A DNA stretch of 64,000 nucleotides, taken from assembly GCA_016928775.1 (NCBI GenBank), contig JAFGKD010000133.1, forward strand, positions 21,367-85,366, read 5' to 3'. The stretch is from Candidatus Zhuqueibacterota bacterium. GTDB taxonomy: Bacteria; Zhuqueibacterota; Zhuqueibacteria; Residuimicrobiales; Krinioviventaceae. A program made the translations under genes and the position numbers. Below the pieces are notes generated by a model. It saw nothing but the letters and a program-made list of their open reading frames with translations. It did not search any database and was not told the origin of the DNA. Position 1 is the first letter of the stretch; each line of letters begins with the position of its first letter. Positions 9,901-18,653 of the stretch are shown here, piece by piece.

Positions 9901-11398
9901 CAAAAAATGCCGAGGTGATATCCGCTACCGGTTCTTTGAATGCGGTTGGTGCCGGAGCGATAGCACCTGCCATTCTGTGTTGCTCATAATGTCTGCCGTG
10001 ACCCCATTCATGGTAAACGGTTCTTGGTGATGTCGCGGAATTGACCCAGTTGATCCCGCCAAGCCATCCACCCAAAAAAAAGTACATGCTGTGAGAAGTG
10101 CGCGAATACCCAGCATTTCCTCGCATTCCCGGATCATCAATATTGACATAGCACCCCAACTTGTTAAAATCTGTACGAAAGCTGAGCCCAAACGCATCAT
10201 CCATTGCAGCCACATGTTCAAAAATCTGGTTTGTGTGATAAAAAGCATCTCGTTCAGCAATAGTCGACCTGGCATCCGTCCAGACAAGATCGTGTGTCTC
10301 GCCGGGTGATACCGTGTTGAGATAATTTGCGTCTGTCCCTCCATCGTTATTGATCTCGACAATTGGGCCATTTAATGATGTATTAAGAATACCATGCGTA
10401 CTGCCCGCTGCCAGCGTTGCTGAATAGTAGCCGGCTGCATCAGTAACTGCAGTTGCCACGATATCGGATGGCTTGCTTGTTATATCAACCGCTTGATGTT
10501 CAAATGGTCTTGATACAGGTGTGTCTTGCGGGACTTCCGGATGGACTGTTCCCGTTACCGTGCCATCAACTAGATCGATAGCCAGTTCCCGGCGCAGGAC
10601 ATTGCCGGTGCGCGCATCGACCCAAGCCTGCCACGGAAAGCTCATATCCGGATCATCGGTATTGACGCTGTAAACGATTCGATAATCATATCCCTTTTCT
10701 TTTGCAACTGGCATAATGAATGGTCCGGCTATTTTCAGTTCACGATTTGTTTTTGCCTCTTCAGGTAGTCCAGACTGAGCTGCCTGCATGAGCGAACCGG
10801 ATTTATACAAAACTGACGGTTGCTCAAGTTCAAGTCCTGGAGCTGTATCAATTCCAAATGTAATGAGTTTCCCACTCGTCGATAATCGAAGCTCCACTTC
10901 ACTCCAAAGTACCTCCATGTTTTGATGTTCCTGATAGAAACTGATTATCCAATAATCCTTGACTTTGAAGGTTCTACGCAAGCGAAGTTCATTTGGTGAA
11001 ACGCCGATAACCTCACCTAAAAATTCGATGGTTTTCCACGCTGCATCCTCTACATTGGACTCTGTCACGATTGAGATACCCGGAACAGGAATTGCTTCGC
11101 CAAATGCACGATGAGGCGATCCGGAGCCGGATTTCCACCAATACCAATCCCAGCTTGGATAGTCGCTTTTGAACGACTGCCAGGCTGATGAGGCTTCATA
11201 AGACGCCGTCTGTGCATCCTGAAAGCTGTAAGAAATTTTTTCCTGAGGAAGTGAAACGGTAATTTTATCGATAATTTTCTGGAGATTTTCCGGATATTCG
11301 TTTGCAAGACTCAATGATGAAAGTAATGCGACAAAAAGAAGGGTGATGATATTAGCTGCAGTCATACAACAAAACAAATAATTCTTTTTTGGTAACAT
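6977..11398 (-). CDS. large secreted zinc metallopeptidase-like protein (M36/fungalysin-like) with VWA domain and C-terminal sorting domain
   Basis: HEWGHGRHYE zinc motif after a fungalysin-type propeptide region; VALVMDRSGSMGWD (VWA MIDAS); CTD FQNYPNPFNPTTDIKYQL...MLLLQ; 1473 aa. Confidence 0.8.
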   Translation of the reverse strand: MLPKKNYLFCCMTAANIITLLFVALLSSLSLANEYPENLQKIIDKITVSLPQEKISYSFQDAQTASYEASSAWQSFKSDYPSWDWYWWKSGSGSPHRAFGEAIPVPGISIVTESNVEDAAWKTIEFLGEVIGVSPNELRLRRTFKVKDYWIISFYQEHQNMEVLWSEVELRLSTSGKLITFGIDTAPGLELEQPSVLYKSGSLMQAAQSGLPEEAKTNRELKIAGPFIMPVAKEKGYDYRIVYSVNTDDPDMSFPWQAWVDARTGNVLRRELAIDLVDGTVTGTVHPEVPQDTPVSRPFEHQAVDITSKPSDIVATAVTDAAGYYSATLAAGSTHGILNTSLNGPIVEINNDGGTDANYLNTVSPGETHDLVWTDARSTIAERDAFYHTNQIFEHVAAMDDAFGLSFRTDFNKLGCYVNIDDPGMRGNAGYSRTSHSMYFFLGGWLGGINWVNSATSPRTVYHEWGHGRHYEQHRMAGAIAPAPTAFKEPVADITSAFFVRDPRHSLGIGGAGYVRRNADNTYEYPDDWAALGTPHNQGQILSGALWDMRDNFIATYGTENGSILANELFHVALYGGASDAIAIVAWIEFMLDIILADDDDNNLGNGTPNFIDIRDAFQLHGIWPHVLLAGEGGIDVALVMDRSGSMGWDTEPGVDPTPRIVYTKDAAIIFSGFCDGQDRVGLTNFDHEHDPALDHPLVQMTPANRASLIAAINALTPRGATSYGTGLEAGQDILDAVTPSGIEPQFMLILGDGEENTPPWAMDVLSGLPVPDETALYTIFLGPDPLGEALLRNLALAGNGVFLQAPTAYELLATYVHMYTLIMDRDLILSYSGLVNPLLTDNTITATDTSRTIGELVHIDRRTTDVDFMGHWLPVEQGNASGMVELEDPDGVVINRNNITEYPGGSFVLLPNGENLRINQPLPGLWVMRITVTGHNIEGTKIDGFCVTTNDIDMELSSKAIDRTDRIYALQARLLDSYNVDQPVPILGATVIAERGGQKFILSDDGSIADGEKNDGIYGGIVGSVPDSTSATFNIKATFAEGNLSLSRLGQISVLHTKPVDIPTLVNKPAGWSLTSMPVWPEEPWLPNLFPNYQAVFYFDPQTGYQSVTDTLRANYTGGFWLNMADSSSGSIKGAPVTEYSVDLTKGWHILGGLYNQTTMPKANPKTAIGAIFGFDQQTGYYLTDRVKPNEAVWIECKEPCTVRMTTSFAKALAPTETAATWDATILATGEEVGSRVRVSNVVLGASNDAENTISAPPSPPEYTAQLRLFRVGDFTNAHYSDVRLVQDPVQAEIWVLEVDPNGNTPPGRTATVSWDANELKEIGDDIWELREGTDGTGAIIIPDMRAETSFDVSGTGEQYFTITALKVTGHITDLKEQDDGQKLPDRYVLFQNYPNPFNPTTDIKYQLPENSRVTLSIHNILGQEVVRLVDKNQQAGYYTVHWDGKDVATGMYLYRIQAGDFIQVKKMLLLQ

Positions 11399-12075
11399 AG
11401 TGTACCCCCTGTTAAATTGTTTTCCTTGGTGATTAACGCATACTTTGTGTGATTTGATTGCTGAAACTCAATATTCCTCCTTTTATTTTGTGAACTTTTT
11501 ATGGATTATAAATGATAGCGTCCCTTAATACTTTGGCGGCTTTTAAATTTGATTTCCCAGCAAAGGATATAATTGATTTTTGCAACAATTAGAAACGTTC
11601 CCTTTAAAACAAAGACAATTTCATTGATGTTTTTTCCCGATTTTTAGTCGGATATTCGCCCCATTTCGCGTTTGGCAATTCGCTCATCGTTTAAACATTG
11701 CAAATTCACATTACTCACCTTTGCCTTATTAACTCAACCTGCTCCAATGCCAACCAATGTGAAAAAATTACAAAACCTCAGTGACATGTGACTTGATCAT
11801 CAAAGGGCTACAATAGTTAAAATCCGATGAGGCTTTAAACGGTCTCTGAAGCCTGGAAAGCCTTCAATTCATTGTCAAGACCTTTGAGTCTTTTGCCACT
11901 CGATCGCGGGTTAAATCAAGAACAGCTTCACCACTTGCGAAATCTCTGATGCGCAAATTCCCGGATAATACTTGCCACCATGATGATTTCCTACAAATTT
12001 AACTTCGACTTTTGTTTTTAATGAAGCGCCTCTGACAGGATTACTTTTAAAATCTTTCAATGTTGATCTTGCTCC

Positions 12076-12441
12076 TCACATCACCCCCAACTGCTTCATC
12101 AAATCCAGTTGATCCACACCCATCCAGTGATTGACGATCTTGCCGTTTGCAACCTGGTAAATGAGCAGCACCGGCAGGGTGGCGGATTTTTGAGTGGCCG
12201 GGATCTCGCCGATCGGTCCTTTATTTGTGCCTCGAAAGGTGACGCGCACCGCGACTTTGTCGTCCTCGGATAGCATATCCTCGATGAGCAGCTCATATTC
12301 CGGGAATGCCGCTTCAAAAAAAGCAATGTGATCTTTGAGCGCCTGATCGGCGACGTATTGTTCCACAACTTCCGGCGGCTTGGGCTTGCCGCTCAAGGCG
12401 GTGAGGTATTCTGTGATAAAGTCTTTGAGTTGCTGTGACAT
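12076..12441 (-). CDS. SnoaL-like/NTF2-fold ester cyclase-like protein
   Basis: TEYLTALSGKPKPPEVVEQYVADQALKDHIAFFEAAFPEYELLIEDMLSEDDKVAVRVTFRGTNKG...; start at internal MSQQLKDF. Confidence 0.75.
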   Translation of the reverse strand: MSQQLKDFITEYLTALSGKPKPPEVVEQYVADQALKDHIAFFEAAFPEYELLIEDMLSEDDKVAVRVTFRGTNKGPIGEIPATQKSATLPVLLIYQVANGKIVNHWMGVDQLDLMKQLGVM

Positions 12442-12519
12442 GATGGTTGTCCTCCTGTTCAAAAAAGGATTTATAGAAAGAATGATCGCCAAATATTAAA
12501 AACATACTTGACTGCATAA

Positions 12520-14019
12520 TTACTGAACATTTATAAGATAAGCTGAAAATGCCGAGTAGTTTTCATGTGTATTTCTTCCGACTTCCATTACATAAATCCA
12601 TTTTCTAGTACGGCCATCGCCGTTGTTGACAAGGTATTTTACATCACGATTACGCCATCTGCCTCCTCTAATTACTTGTTTCTGTTTTTTTACCGCTTCT
12701 TCAATAACGACATAATGATCAGCAACACCTTTTCCACTGCTATGAATAAGAAGTATAACAGGTTTGTCCGCATCAAGATATTTCTTAACTTCATTAAACT
12801 TATTGATTTCGTCTCCTTGATATCGCCTGCAGCTTGTACCGTTATAACCGAGTTTTTTTGCATATTCGATTCCGCGGCTCATTTCGCTTGGTTTTGTAAA
12901 TCCGTTTTTTTCTCCCTTGTATGACCCTACCTTCCAAACAAAATCATATGTCATGCAATATTTCGCACACCACTTCATGCAATCACTGATAGGTCTGTCA
13001 TAAGTATTTGAAGGGCTGCAGTTATTCATAACATCATAGCCGTTAAATAGCCTATCTTTGCCTTTGAATGCTTTCCAATATGCATATACAATTGCCCAAG
13101 CGGTATTGCCGCAACCAATATTATATCCATTTCCCTTTTTAAATTGATGCCACTGAGGAGTATGCCAGCCACAAGGAAATGTATTCCTCAGCGATGCTTT
13201 TATTTCTCTATATTTCCCTGCCCAGGCGTTTTTTACCCAACCGATTTCATGTCTATTTAACTTTTCAATTTGTTGTTCAGATTTAAGAAATGAATAATAT
13301 TCCTTGATCTCATTTGAGGTATAGATTGGAAAGCATTCTCTTGATTTAACAGAGTCTCTAAAGGTTTTAAAATTGTCTTGTGAACCGCCAATATAAGACG
13401 TTAATTTTTGAGGTTGGGAATGAGTTACTATATCATCAAATCCAGTAGAGGCAAGTATCTTACTACTGGATTTTGAAAGGTTATCCGGATGATGAACTGC
13501 TACATTACTGAACCAATCATATCGGAAAATTATAAAATCTTCATGACCAATTCTCTTCCTATAGCTTTCAGTCAATGTTATACCTTCTGTCACACTTTCT
13601 GGGATAAGCAAATCTGTCATATTTATATTTACCAAAACATAACCAGCATCCTGATCATTGGTCATTACCTTACATTCGTAATATGATATTCCTTCAATAC
13701 CATCAATATGTATTGGGAATGCTTCAACGACTTTTGATTCAGTTGTCCATTTGTCATTTTCAGAAATATCCGCACTTGACAGAACTTCTTGTTGAGCGAT
13801 TAATATGGCAGTTTTTTTGTCGATGATATTATCTCCGGAGCTTACTATGTTATCACATTTATGGAATGTTATGTCGGAAATATTGTCGTAGTTGACTTCA
13901 AGGAAATAAACAATTCCCCCTGCCAATAATGCCATAATGATTTTTTTAAACTTGACATCACTCATTTTTTTCTCCTTCCTCTTGTTTAAGCCATAACAAA
14001 TTTTATTATAAAAATTCAT
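12520..14019 (-). CDS. putative secreted or membrane-anchored papain-like (C10/C39-like) cysteine peptidase
   Basis: N-terminal hydrophobic segment (KKIIMALLAGGIVYFLEV), prodomain-like region, candidate catalytic Cys (YNIGCGNTAWAIVYAYW) and His (VADHYVVIEEA). Confidence 0.5.
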   Translation of the reverse strand: MNFYNKICYGLNKRKEKKMSDVKFKKIIMALLAGGIVYFLEVNYDNISDITFHKCDNIVSSGDNIIDKKTAILIAQQEVLSSADISENDKWTTESKVVEAFPIHIDGIEGISYYECKVMTNDQDAGYVLVNINMTDLLIPESVTEGITLTESYRKRIGHEDFIIFRYDWFSNVAVHHPDNLSKSSSKILASTGFDDIVTHSQPQKLTSYIGGSQDNFKTFRDSVKSRECFPIYTSNEIKEYYSFLKSEQQIEKLNRHEIGWVKNAWAGKYREIKASLRNTFPCGWHTPQWHQFKKGNGYNIGCGNTAWAIVYAYWKAFKGKDRLFNGYDVMNNCSPSNTYDRPISDCMKWCAKYCMTYDFVWKVGSYKGEKNGFTKPSEMSRGIEYAKKLGYNGTSCRRYQGDEINKFNEVKKYLDADKPVILLIHSSGKGVADHYVVIEEAVKKQKQVIRGGRWRNRDVKYLVNNGDGRTRKWIYVMEVGRNTHENYSAFSAYLINVQ

Positions 14020-14099
14020 TCATTATACATTTTATTTTAGTCACCTCCTTTCCACCTATTGTAATCTATTAGAAGACTCAAAAAACACATATAAATTTT

Positions 14100-15056
14100 T
14101 CAAACGTTTATCGCTTCTTTGACCGGCCTGTATTCAATCCCCAACTCTCTCTCCGCCTTGCTGCCGTCAAAGACAAATCCCTGTTTCATGGTTTTGGTTT
14201 GATCGAGCGACATGCCCAGCATCGGCGGCTTTTTGAAAAGATTGGCCAGCGGCGTCAAGAGTCCGGCGGTGAAAAAGACGAGCCAATCCGGAAAGGCCAG
14301 TTTCGGCATCGGCACACCGGCGACCTGACAAATGAGCTGGTTAAATTCTCGAAAAGACAAATGCTCTTTGCCGATCAAATATTTTTCCCCGATGTTGTTC
14401 TCGTGTAGCAGCGCTTGCACGATCGCTTCCGCCACGTCCTCGACGTGCACCCAGGTGAGGACTGAATTGTCAAAGACCGAAGCGGGCATTTTGCGGGTGG
14501 CGATCATCCGGATATATTGGCCGCTGGCTTTTTTGTCGCCCGGGCCGAGCACGCCGCCGGGATAAATCACCACCAGCGGCAGACCTTCCTGCTCGTAGAG
14601 CTCCCAGCAGCGGCGTTCCCCCTCATATTTGGTGCGCGCATATTCGCTGGGACGGTTCGGTCCCGGTGGAGTGTCTTCATTAAACGGTTGGGGACTCGCA
14701 TCGCCAAAAATCCCCACCGTGCTGATATGCACAACTTTGGAGACGCCGGTTTCCAGGACGCTTTGCATCACATTCACCGTTCCATCCACATTGGTTTTTT
14801 TGAGCTGGCGCATGTCCGGCAACCAGAATTCATAAATATTCGCCAGATGTACGACCCAGTCCATGCCTTTCATGCCATTGAGCAGTGACGATTTATCCGT
14901 GACGTCCCCGGTGATCAAGTGCACGTCCATGGACTGCAAGTCCGAGGAATCACTGGTCGGCCGCACCAGGCAAAAAACCTCGTGATCGGTTTGTTTTAGT
15001 CTTTTGACGACATAGTGTCCGATGAATCCGGTGCCGCCGGTGACAAAGATTTTCAT
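14100..15056 (-). CDS. NAD-dependent epimerase/dehydratase (extended SDR, dihydroflavonol-reductase-like)
   Basis: MKIFVTGGTGFIGHYVVKRL (Rossmann GxxGxxG), YARTKYEGE (YxxxK). Confidence 0.9.
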   Translation of the reverse strand: MKIFVTGGTGFIGHYVVKRLKQTDHEVFCLVRPTSDSSDLQSMDVHLITGDVTDKSSLLNGMKGMDWVVHLANIYEFWLPDMRQLKKTNVDGTVNVMQSVLETGVSKVVHISTVGIFGDASPQPFNEDTPPGPNRPSEYARTKYEGERRCWELYEQEGLPLVVIYPGGVLGPGDKKASGQYIRMIATRKMPASVFDNSVLTWVHVEDVAEAIVQALLHENNIGEKYLIGKEHLSFREFNQLICQVAGVPMPKLAFPDWLVFFTAGLLTPLANLFKKPPMLGMSLDQTKTMKQGFVFDGSKAERELGIEYRPVKEAINV

Positions 15057-15069
15057 CTTTTACCTCCTT

Positions 15070-15420
15070 TTATGTGCGTAAAGCGACTGCCGTCCAGATC
15101 GCGCCCAGCAGGTCGACAATGCCGAACACTAAAAGCGGCAACGGGCCGATTTTCAAAAGGACCAGCGCGACAAAAAACAGGATCACCACCCCGCGCGCCT
15201 GCACGGTGAACCGAAAGAATGTCGTCAGCTCGTGTCGCGCCGACTGGATGTAGTAATATCCCAACACCAGCGCCACAACGCCGACGACATAAATCCAGGG
15301 TTCGGCGGTCGTTTGAAATCCCAGTGTTCCCAGCACCAGGTTGGGCGCCAGTAAAAAACCGAGTCCGGTGAGTAAAATATAGATGCCAAAGAAGAAAAGA
15401 CTTTTTGCGGCTTTGCTCAT
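15070..15420 (-). CDS. small integral membrane protein of unknown function
   Basis: About four hydrophobic segments; probable start at internal MSKAAKSLFFFG. Confidence 0.6.
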   Translation of the reverse strand: MSKAAKSLFFFGIYILLTGLGFLLAPNLVLGTLGFQTTAEPWIYVVGVVALVLGYYYIQSARHELTTFFRFTVQARGVVILFFVALVLLKIGPLPLLVFGIVDLLGAIWTAVALRT

Positions 15421-15431
15421 GATGAATCCTC

Positions 15432-16448
15432 CTATTCGATCCAACGACGTGTTGCCATCATCTTTTGCTGCACCGCTTGAAATCGCGGCTCCTGGCGCAG
15501 TGTATTAAAATCTGGAGAATTGTTCACCATCTCAATGGTGGCAAGACCAGGCTTTGTCTTTTTCAGCCAATCCAGCGCCTGTGTCTTGTCACCAACAAGA
15601 CTTGATATGCGGGCAATGGCAACTGCAATTAAATTGTTTTCATTTTCGGTGTAAGCCTTTTTTAACAATGCTAATCCCCCCAATGCTTTTTCCGTATCAC
15701 CCGATTTTGCCGCAATGAGTGAACTATAAAAATCCTGCCATGCGACTAACTTGTTGCGAGCAGACGCTTCTTCAAGCTGTTTTTGCGCGTTTTCATATTG
15801 ATCCAGCCAGAGATAGGTGTTGACCAGCGTATGGTAGGTAACGCCAAAAGCATCATTGAGCTCAAGGGCTTTGTGAGCCGTCTCGATTGCTTTTTGATAC
15901 TGTGCCGCGTAAAAGTAGCATTGCGATAGATACGAATAAGCGACACAGGAGAACGGTTCGAGCTCAATGTTTCGTTCGAACTCGATTATGGCGTGTTCGA
16001 TCTTGCCGGTTCGCATCAGAAGAAGCCCGTAGTGATAATGTGCTTCACTCGTTTCCGGATGATCAGCCAGTATCGCCTTGAGGTCCTGCTGCAGCTTGTT
16101 CCAATTACTTTGGTTGTACTTGTTCCTGGACATAAAGAGCAAAGCATCAGCGCATGTACTGTCTAAAGCGAGGGCTTTGTTTAATGCTTCTGTCCCCTTG
16201 TCCCCCGATTGAACGCGGCCAAGCCAGGCATGGGCCGCTGCGAATTCGGGATCAATTGTAATCGCGCGTTCAAAACACTCCCGCGCCTGCGCCAGAGTCG
16301 TTTGTGTTTGCTGTGTGCGAAAAAAGCGTCCGAGGATATAGTATTTGTACGCCTCAAGATTTACCTCTTTTGCTGCAGCAGAGTCGAAAAGCGCGGTGAA
16401 AAAAGCAATCATCATGAACGATATGAGCAACATCCGTTTGGTTTTCAT
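15432..16448 (-). CDS. secreted TPR-repeat protein
   Basis: Signal peptide plus repeated TPR motifs (ARECFERAITIDPEFAAAHAWLGR; AIIEFERNIELEPFSCVAYSYLSQ; AIETAHKALELNDAFGVTYHTLV). Confidence 0.82.
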   Translation of the reverse strand: MKTKRMLLISFMMIAFFTALFDSAAAKEVNLEAYKYYILGRFFRTQQTQTTLAQARECFERAITIDPEFAAAHAWLGRVQSGDKGTEALNKALALDSTCADALLFMSRNKYNQSNWNKLQQDLKAILADHPETSEAHYHYGLLLMRTGKIEHAIIEFERNIELEPFSCVAYSYLSQCYFYAAQYQKAIETAHKALELNDAFGVTYHTLVNTYLWLDQYENAQKQLEEASARNKLVAWQDFYSSLIAAKSGDTEKALGGLALLKKAYTENENNLIAVAIARISSLVGDKTQALDWLKKTKPGLATIEMVNNSPDFNTLRQEPRFQAVQQKMMATRRWIE

Positions 16449-16528
16449 TTCTTACTCCTCTGTTGATGATTTGGTTTTTAATTGTCGGGGGCGATCTTTT
16501 GATATCAGATTGCAGATTAGCGATTGAC

Positions 16529-16564
16529 GATCTCAGATCTGCATTCGTTCTGAGATCTGAGATC
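16529..16564. repeat. perfect 12-bp inverted repeat, 12-nt spacer
   Basis: GATCTCAGATCT (16529-16540) / AGATCTGAGATC (16553-16564) in the gap between two minus-strand genes. Confidence 0.8.
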
Positions 16565-16589
16565 GCTGTTCTTCAATCTGAAATCATCT

Positions 16590-17864
16590 TTACCTCACCA
16601 GCAGCATCTTGCGCACCTGCGAAAAATGCTCCCCCCGCAAGCGGCACAGATAGAGACCACTCGGCTGATGTGCCGCGTTCCAGGTGACGGTATGGCTTCC
16701 TGCACCGCACATTTTTGATTTCAACGTTTCGACAAGCTCCCCTTGGAGGTTGCGTATTTCCAGGGAAACAAACTGGTTCTTTTCCAGCGCAAACTCTATT
16801 GTAGTTTCCGGGTTGAATGGATTCGGATGGTTAGTCAGTGCGAATGCGTCCGGATATTTGACATCACTTTTTCCTGTCTTTACATCTGTTTCAACGGACG
16901 TCATATAACCAATTGCGGAGTATTGGCCGCTGTTATCCGTGTAGCTACTATACCACATGTGATACGTGTTGTCGAAAAGGAGAACACATGGAGTAAAATG
17001 GGCAGATCCCCACGGTGGGTTGTGTTTGAAAATTGGATTGTCCGGTGATTTGGTCCAGGAGATGCCGTCCGCCGAGGTTGCATACCCAATGGACATCTGC
17101 CCTATACCGTATCCGGTATACCACATTTCATATCCGTTTTCGGTGCGAATGACCCAATGATCAAAGGCTGCTTGAGAATCCCACGCTGGACTATTGCCGA
17201 CTTTTAGCACCGGATCGCTGTTGGCAAATGGTGCTTCTGTAGTGGTCGGATCGTCATATTTTACCCAATGGAGTCCATCAGCAGAAGTTGCATAACCAAT
17301 CTGAGCAACTTGACCCTTTGACCCCATGTACCACATTTTATACTCCGTTTCGTCCTTGATGACGGGGCCTGCTCGAAAATAAGGAACGCCATCCCAATCT
17401 TGTTCACCTCCACGTTGTAGATCGGTGTCAACCATAGTCGTCCAGTCGATTCCATTTGAGGATGTTGTATAGAACATAATTCCGGCTTTATCGCCCCAAC
17501 CTATAGGCCCCCAACCTTTGTAAGAATCACCTTCTTTGATGATTGTCTGCACTTCAAACTGGAGATCGATGGGATTTCCTGGATGTCGTTGCCAGTTCAC
17601 ACCGTCTGTTGACCAGGCAAAGCCCTTTCGCCACGGCCCGATTGGCATTTCACCCTCCAGGCCGGAATACCACATTTTGAGCGTATCGCCCTCTTTAATC
17701 ACAATTGGGAATACAGTACAGCCGCCATCCCACCCACCCTCGGGGCCAGTGCCCAATACTGGTTGATTGGACACTGGCGTCCAGTTTATTTGGCAAAAGA
17801 GAGCCGGTGTGAAAAAAATGGAACATAGAGCTGATAAAGCCACCATGTGTCGTATTGCTTTCAT
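16590..17864 (-). CDS. secreted five-bladed beta-propeller glycosidase-like protein (GH43/GH130-like) with C-terminal sorting domain
   Basis: Repeated blades (KMWYSGLEG...FAWSTDGVNWQRHPGNPI; KMWYMGSKGQVAQIGYATSADGLHW; EMWYTGYGIGQMSIGYATSADGISW); CTD LTNHPNPFNPETTIEFAL...MLLVR; ATG at 17864 preceded by AGGAGG. Confidence 0.75.
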   Translation of the reverse strand: MKAIRHMVALSALCSIFFTPALFCQINWTPVSNQPVLGTGPEGGWDGGCTVFPIVIKEGDTLKMWYSGLEGEMPIGPWRKGFAWSTDGVNWQRHPGNPIDLQFEVQTIIKEGDSYKGWGPIGWGDKAGIMFYTTSSNGIDWTTMVDTDLQRGGEQDWDGVPYFRAGPVIKDETEYKMWYMGSKGQVAQIGYATSADGLHWVKYDDPTTTEAPFANSDPVLKVGNSPAWDSQAAFDHWVIRTENGYEMWYTGYGIGQMSIGYATSADGISWTKSPDNPIFKHNPPWGSAHFTPCVLLFDNTYHMWYSSYTDNSGQYSAIGYMTSVETDVKTGKSDVKYPDAFALTNHPNPFNPETTIEFALEKNQFVSLEIRNLQGELVETLKSKMCGAGSHTVTWNAAHQPSGLYLCRLRGEHFSQVRKMLLVR

Positions 17865-18006
17865 AATTTGTCCTCCTGTAGCACTTGTTATTACAGAGAT
17901 TTTAAGATTTATTCTCCATGTCTTGCCGGAGAATTGATTTGATTCAATAAAGCCGGAAAGCTCGTGCAGTGAAAAAGTCACAATTCTGGCAAATAGGTTA
18001 ATTTGC

Positions 18007-18381
18007 TCAATCGTCAGGAATAACGCCAAACTGCCGCATCAGCTCCAAATTGTCAAAACTCATCCAATGATCAACAATCCTTCCATTGACAATTCGATAA
18101 ATCAGTATGCCTGTCAGAGCGACTTGTTTTGACGTTGGCTGAATTCCCATGAACTCGCCTTTATGGATTCCATGCCATGTTGCTCGAACAGCAACTTTGT
18201 TCCCTTCAGCGATCATATCGTCAAGGGTGAGTTTATAACGGGGAAATGCTGATTCAAATTGTTTGATATGCTGCCTTAATTTTTCATCGCTCACGTAAAT
18301 GTTGACGATCGATTCCGGTTTGTCCTTGCCGCTGAGCGCTGCAAGATATTGACGGATTAATGCTTTGTTGTCTTCAAACAC
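18007..18381 (-). CDS. SnoaL-like/NTF2-fold protein, paralogue of 12076-12441
   Basis: QYLAALSGKDKPESIVNIYVSDEKLRQHIKQFESAFPRYKLTLDDMIAEGNKVAVRATWHGIHKG...; shares segment pattern with 12076-12441. Confidence 0.78.
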   Translation of the reverse strand: MFEDNKALIRQYLAALSGKDKPESIVNIYVSDEKLRQHIKQFESAFPRYKLTLDDMIAEGNKVAVRATWHGIHKGEFMGIQPTSKQVALTGILIYRIVNGRIVDHWMSFDNLELMRQFGVIPDD

Positions 18382-18653
18382 GAATCAATCTCCCTATTGT
18401 TTGCTGTTAATGATTCAGGCAACCTCCATACCAATAGGTTTTTGCATAAAATCCTGTCTCCATAATAAACTATTTAATCTGTACTTAACTTGATTTACTT
18501 GGCTTTATGACTTTGCCCATAAAGTCAGAATTGAAAAAAATTAGCGGCAAAATTACCATTTGGATAATGGCAAAAATACCGTTGCTGGATAGAATAAAAT
18601 CAAGAGGCCAGCATCGTTTGCTGATAACTATTGCTTAAAGTTGAGAGCTAATT

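Noticed and set aside
11400-12060. Long ORF-free gap as a structured ncRNA
   Set aside because: No convincing stem-loop array or known RNA motif recognised by eye; needs covariance-model search.
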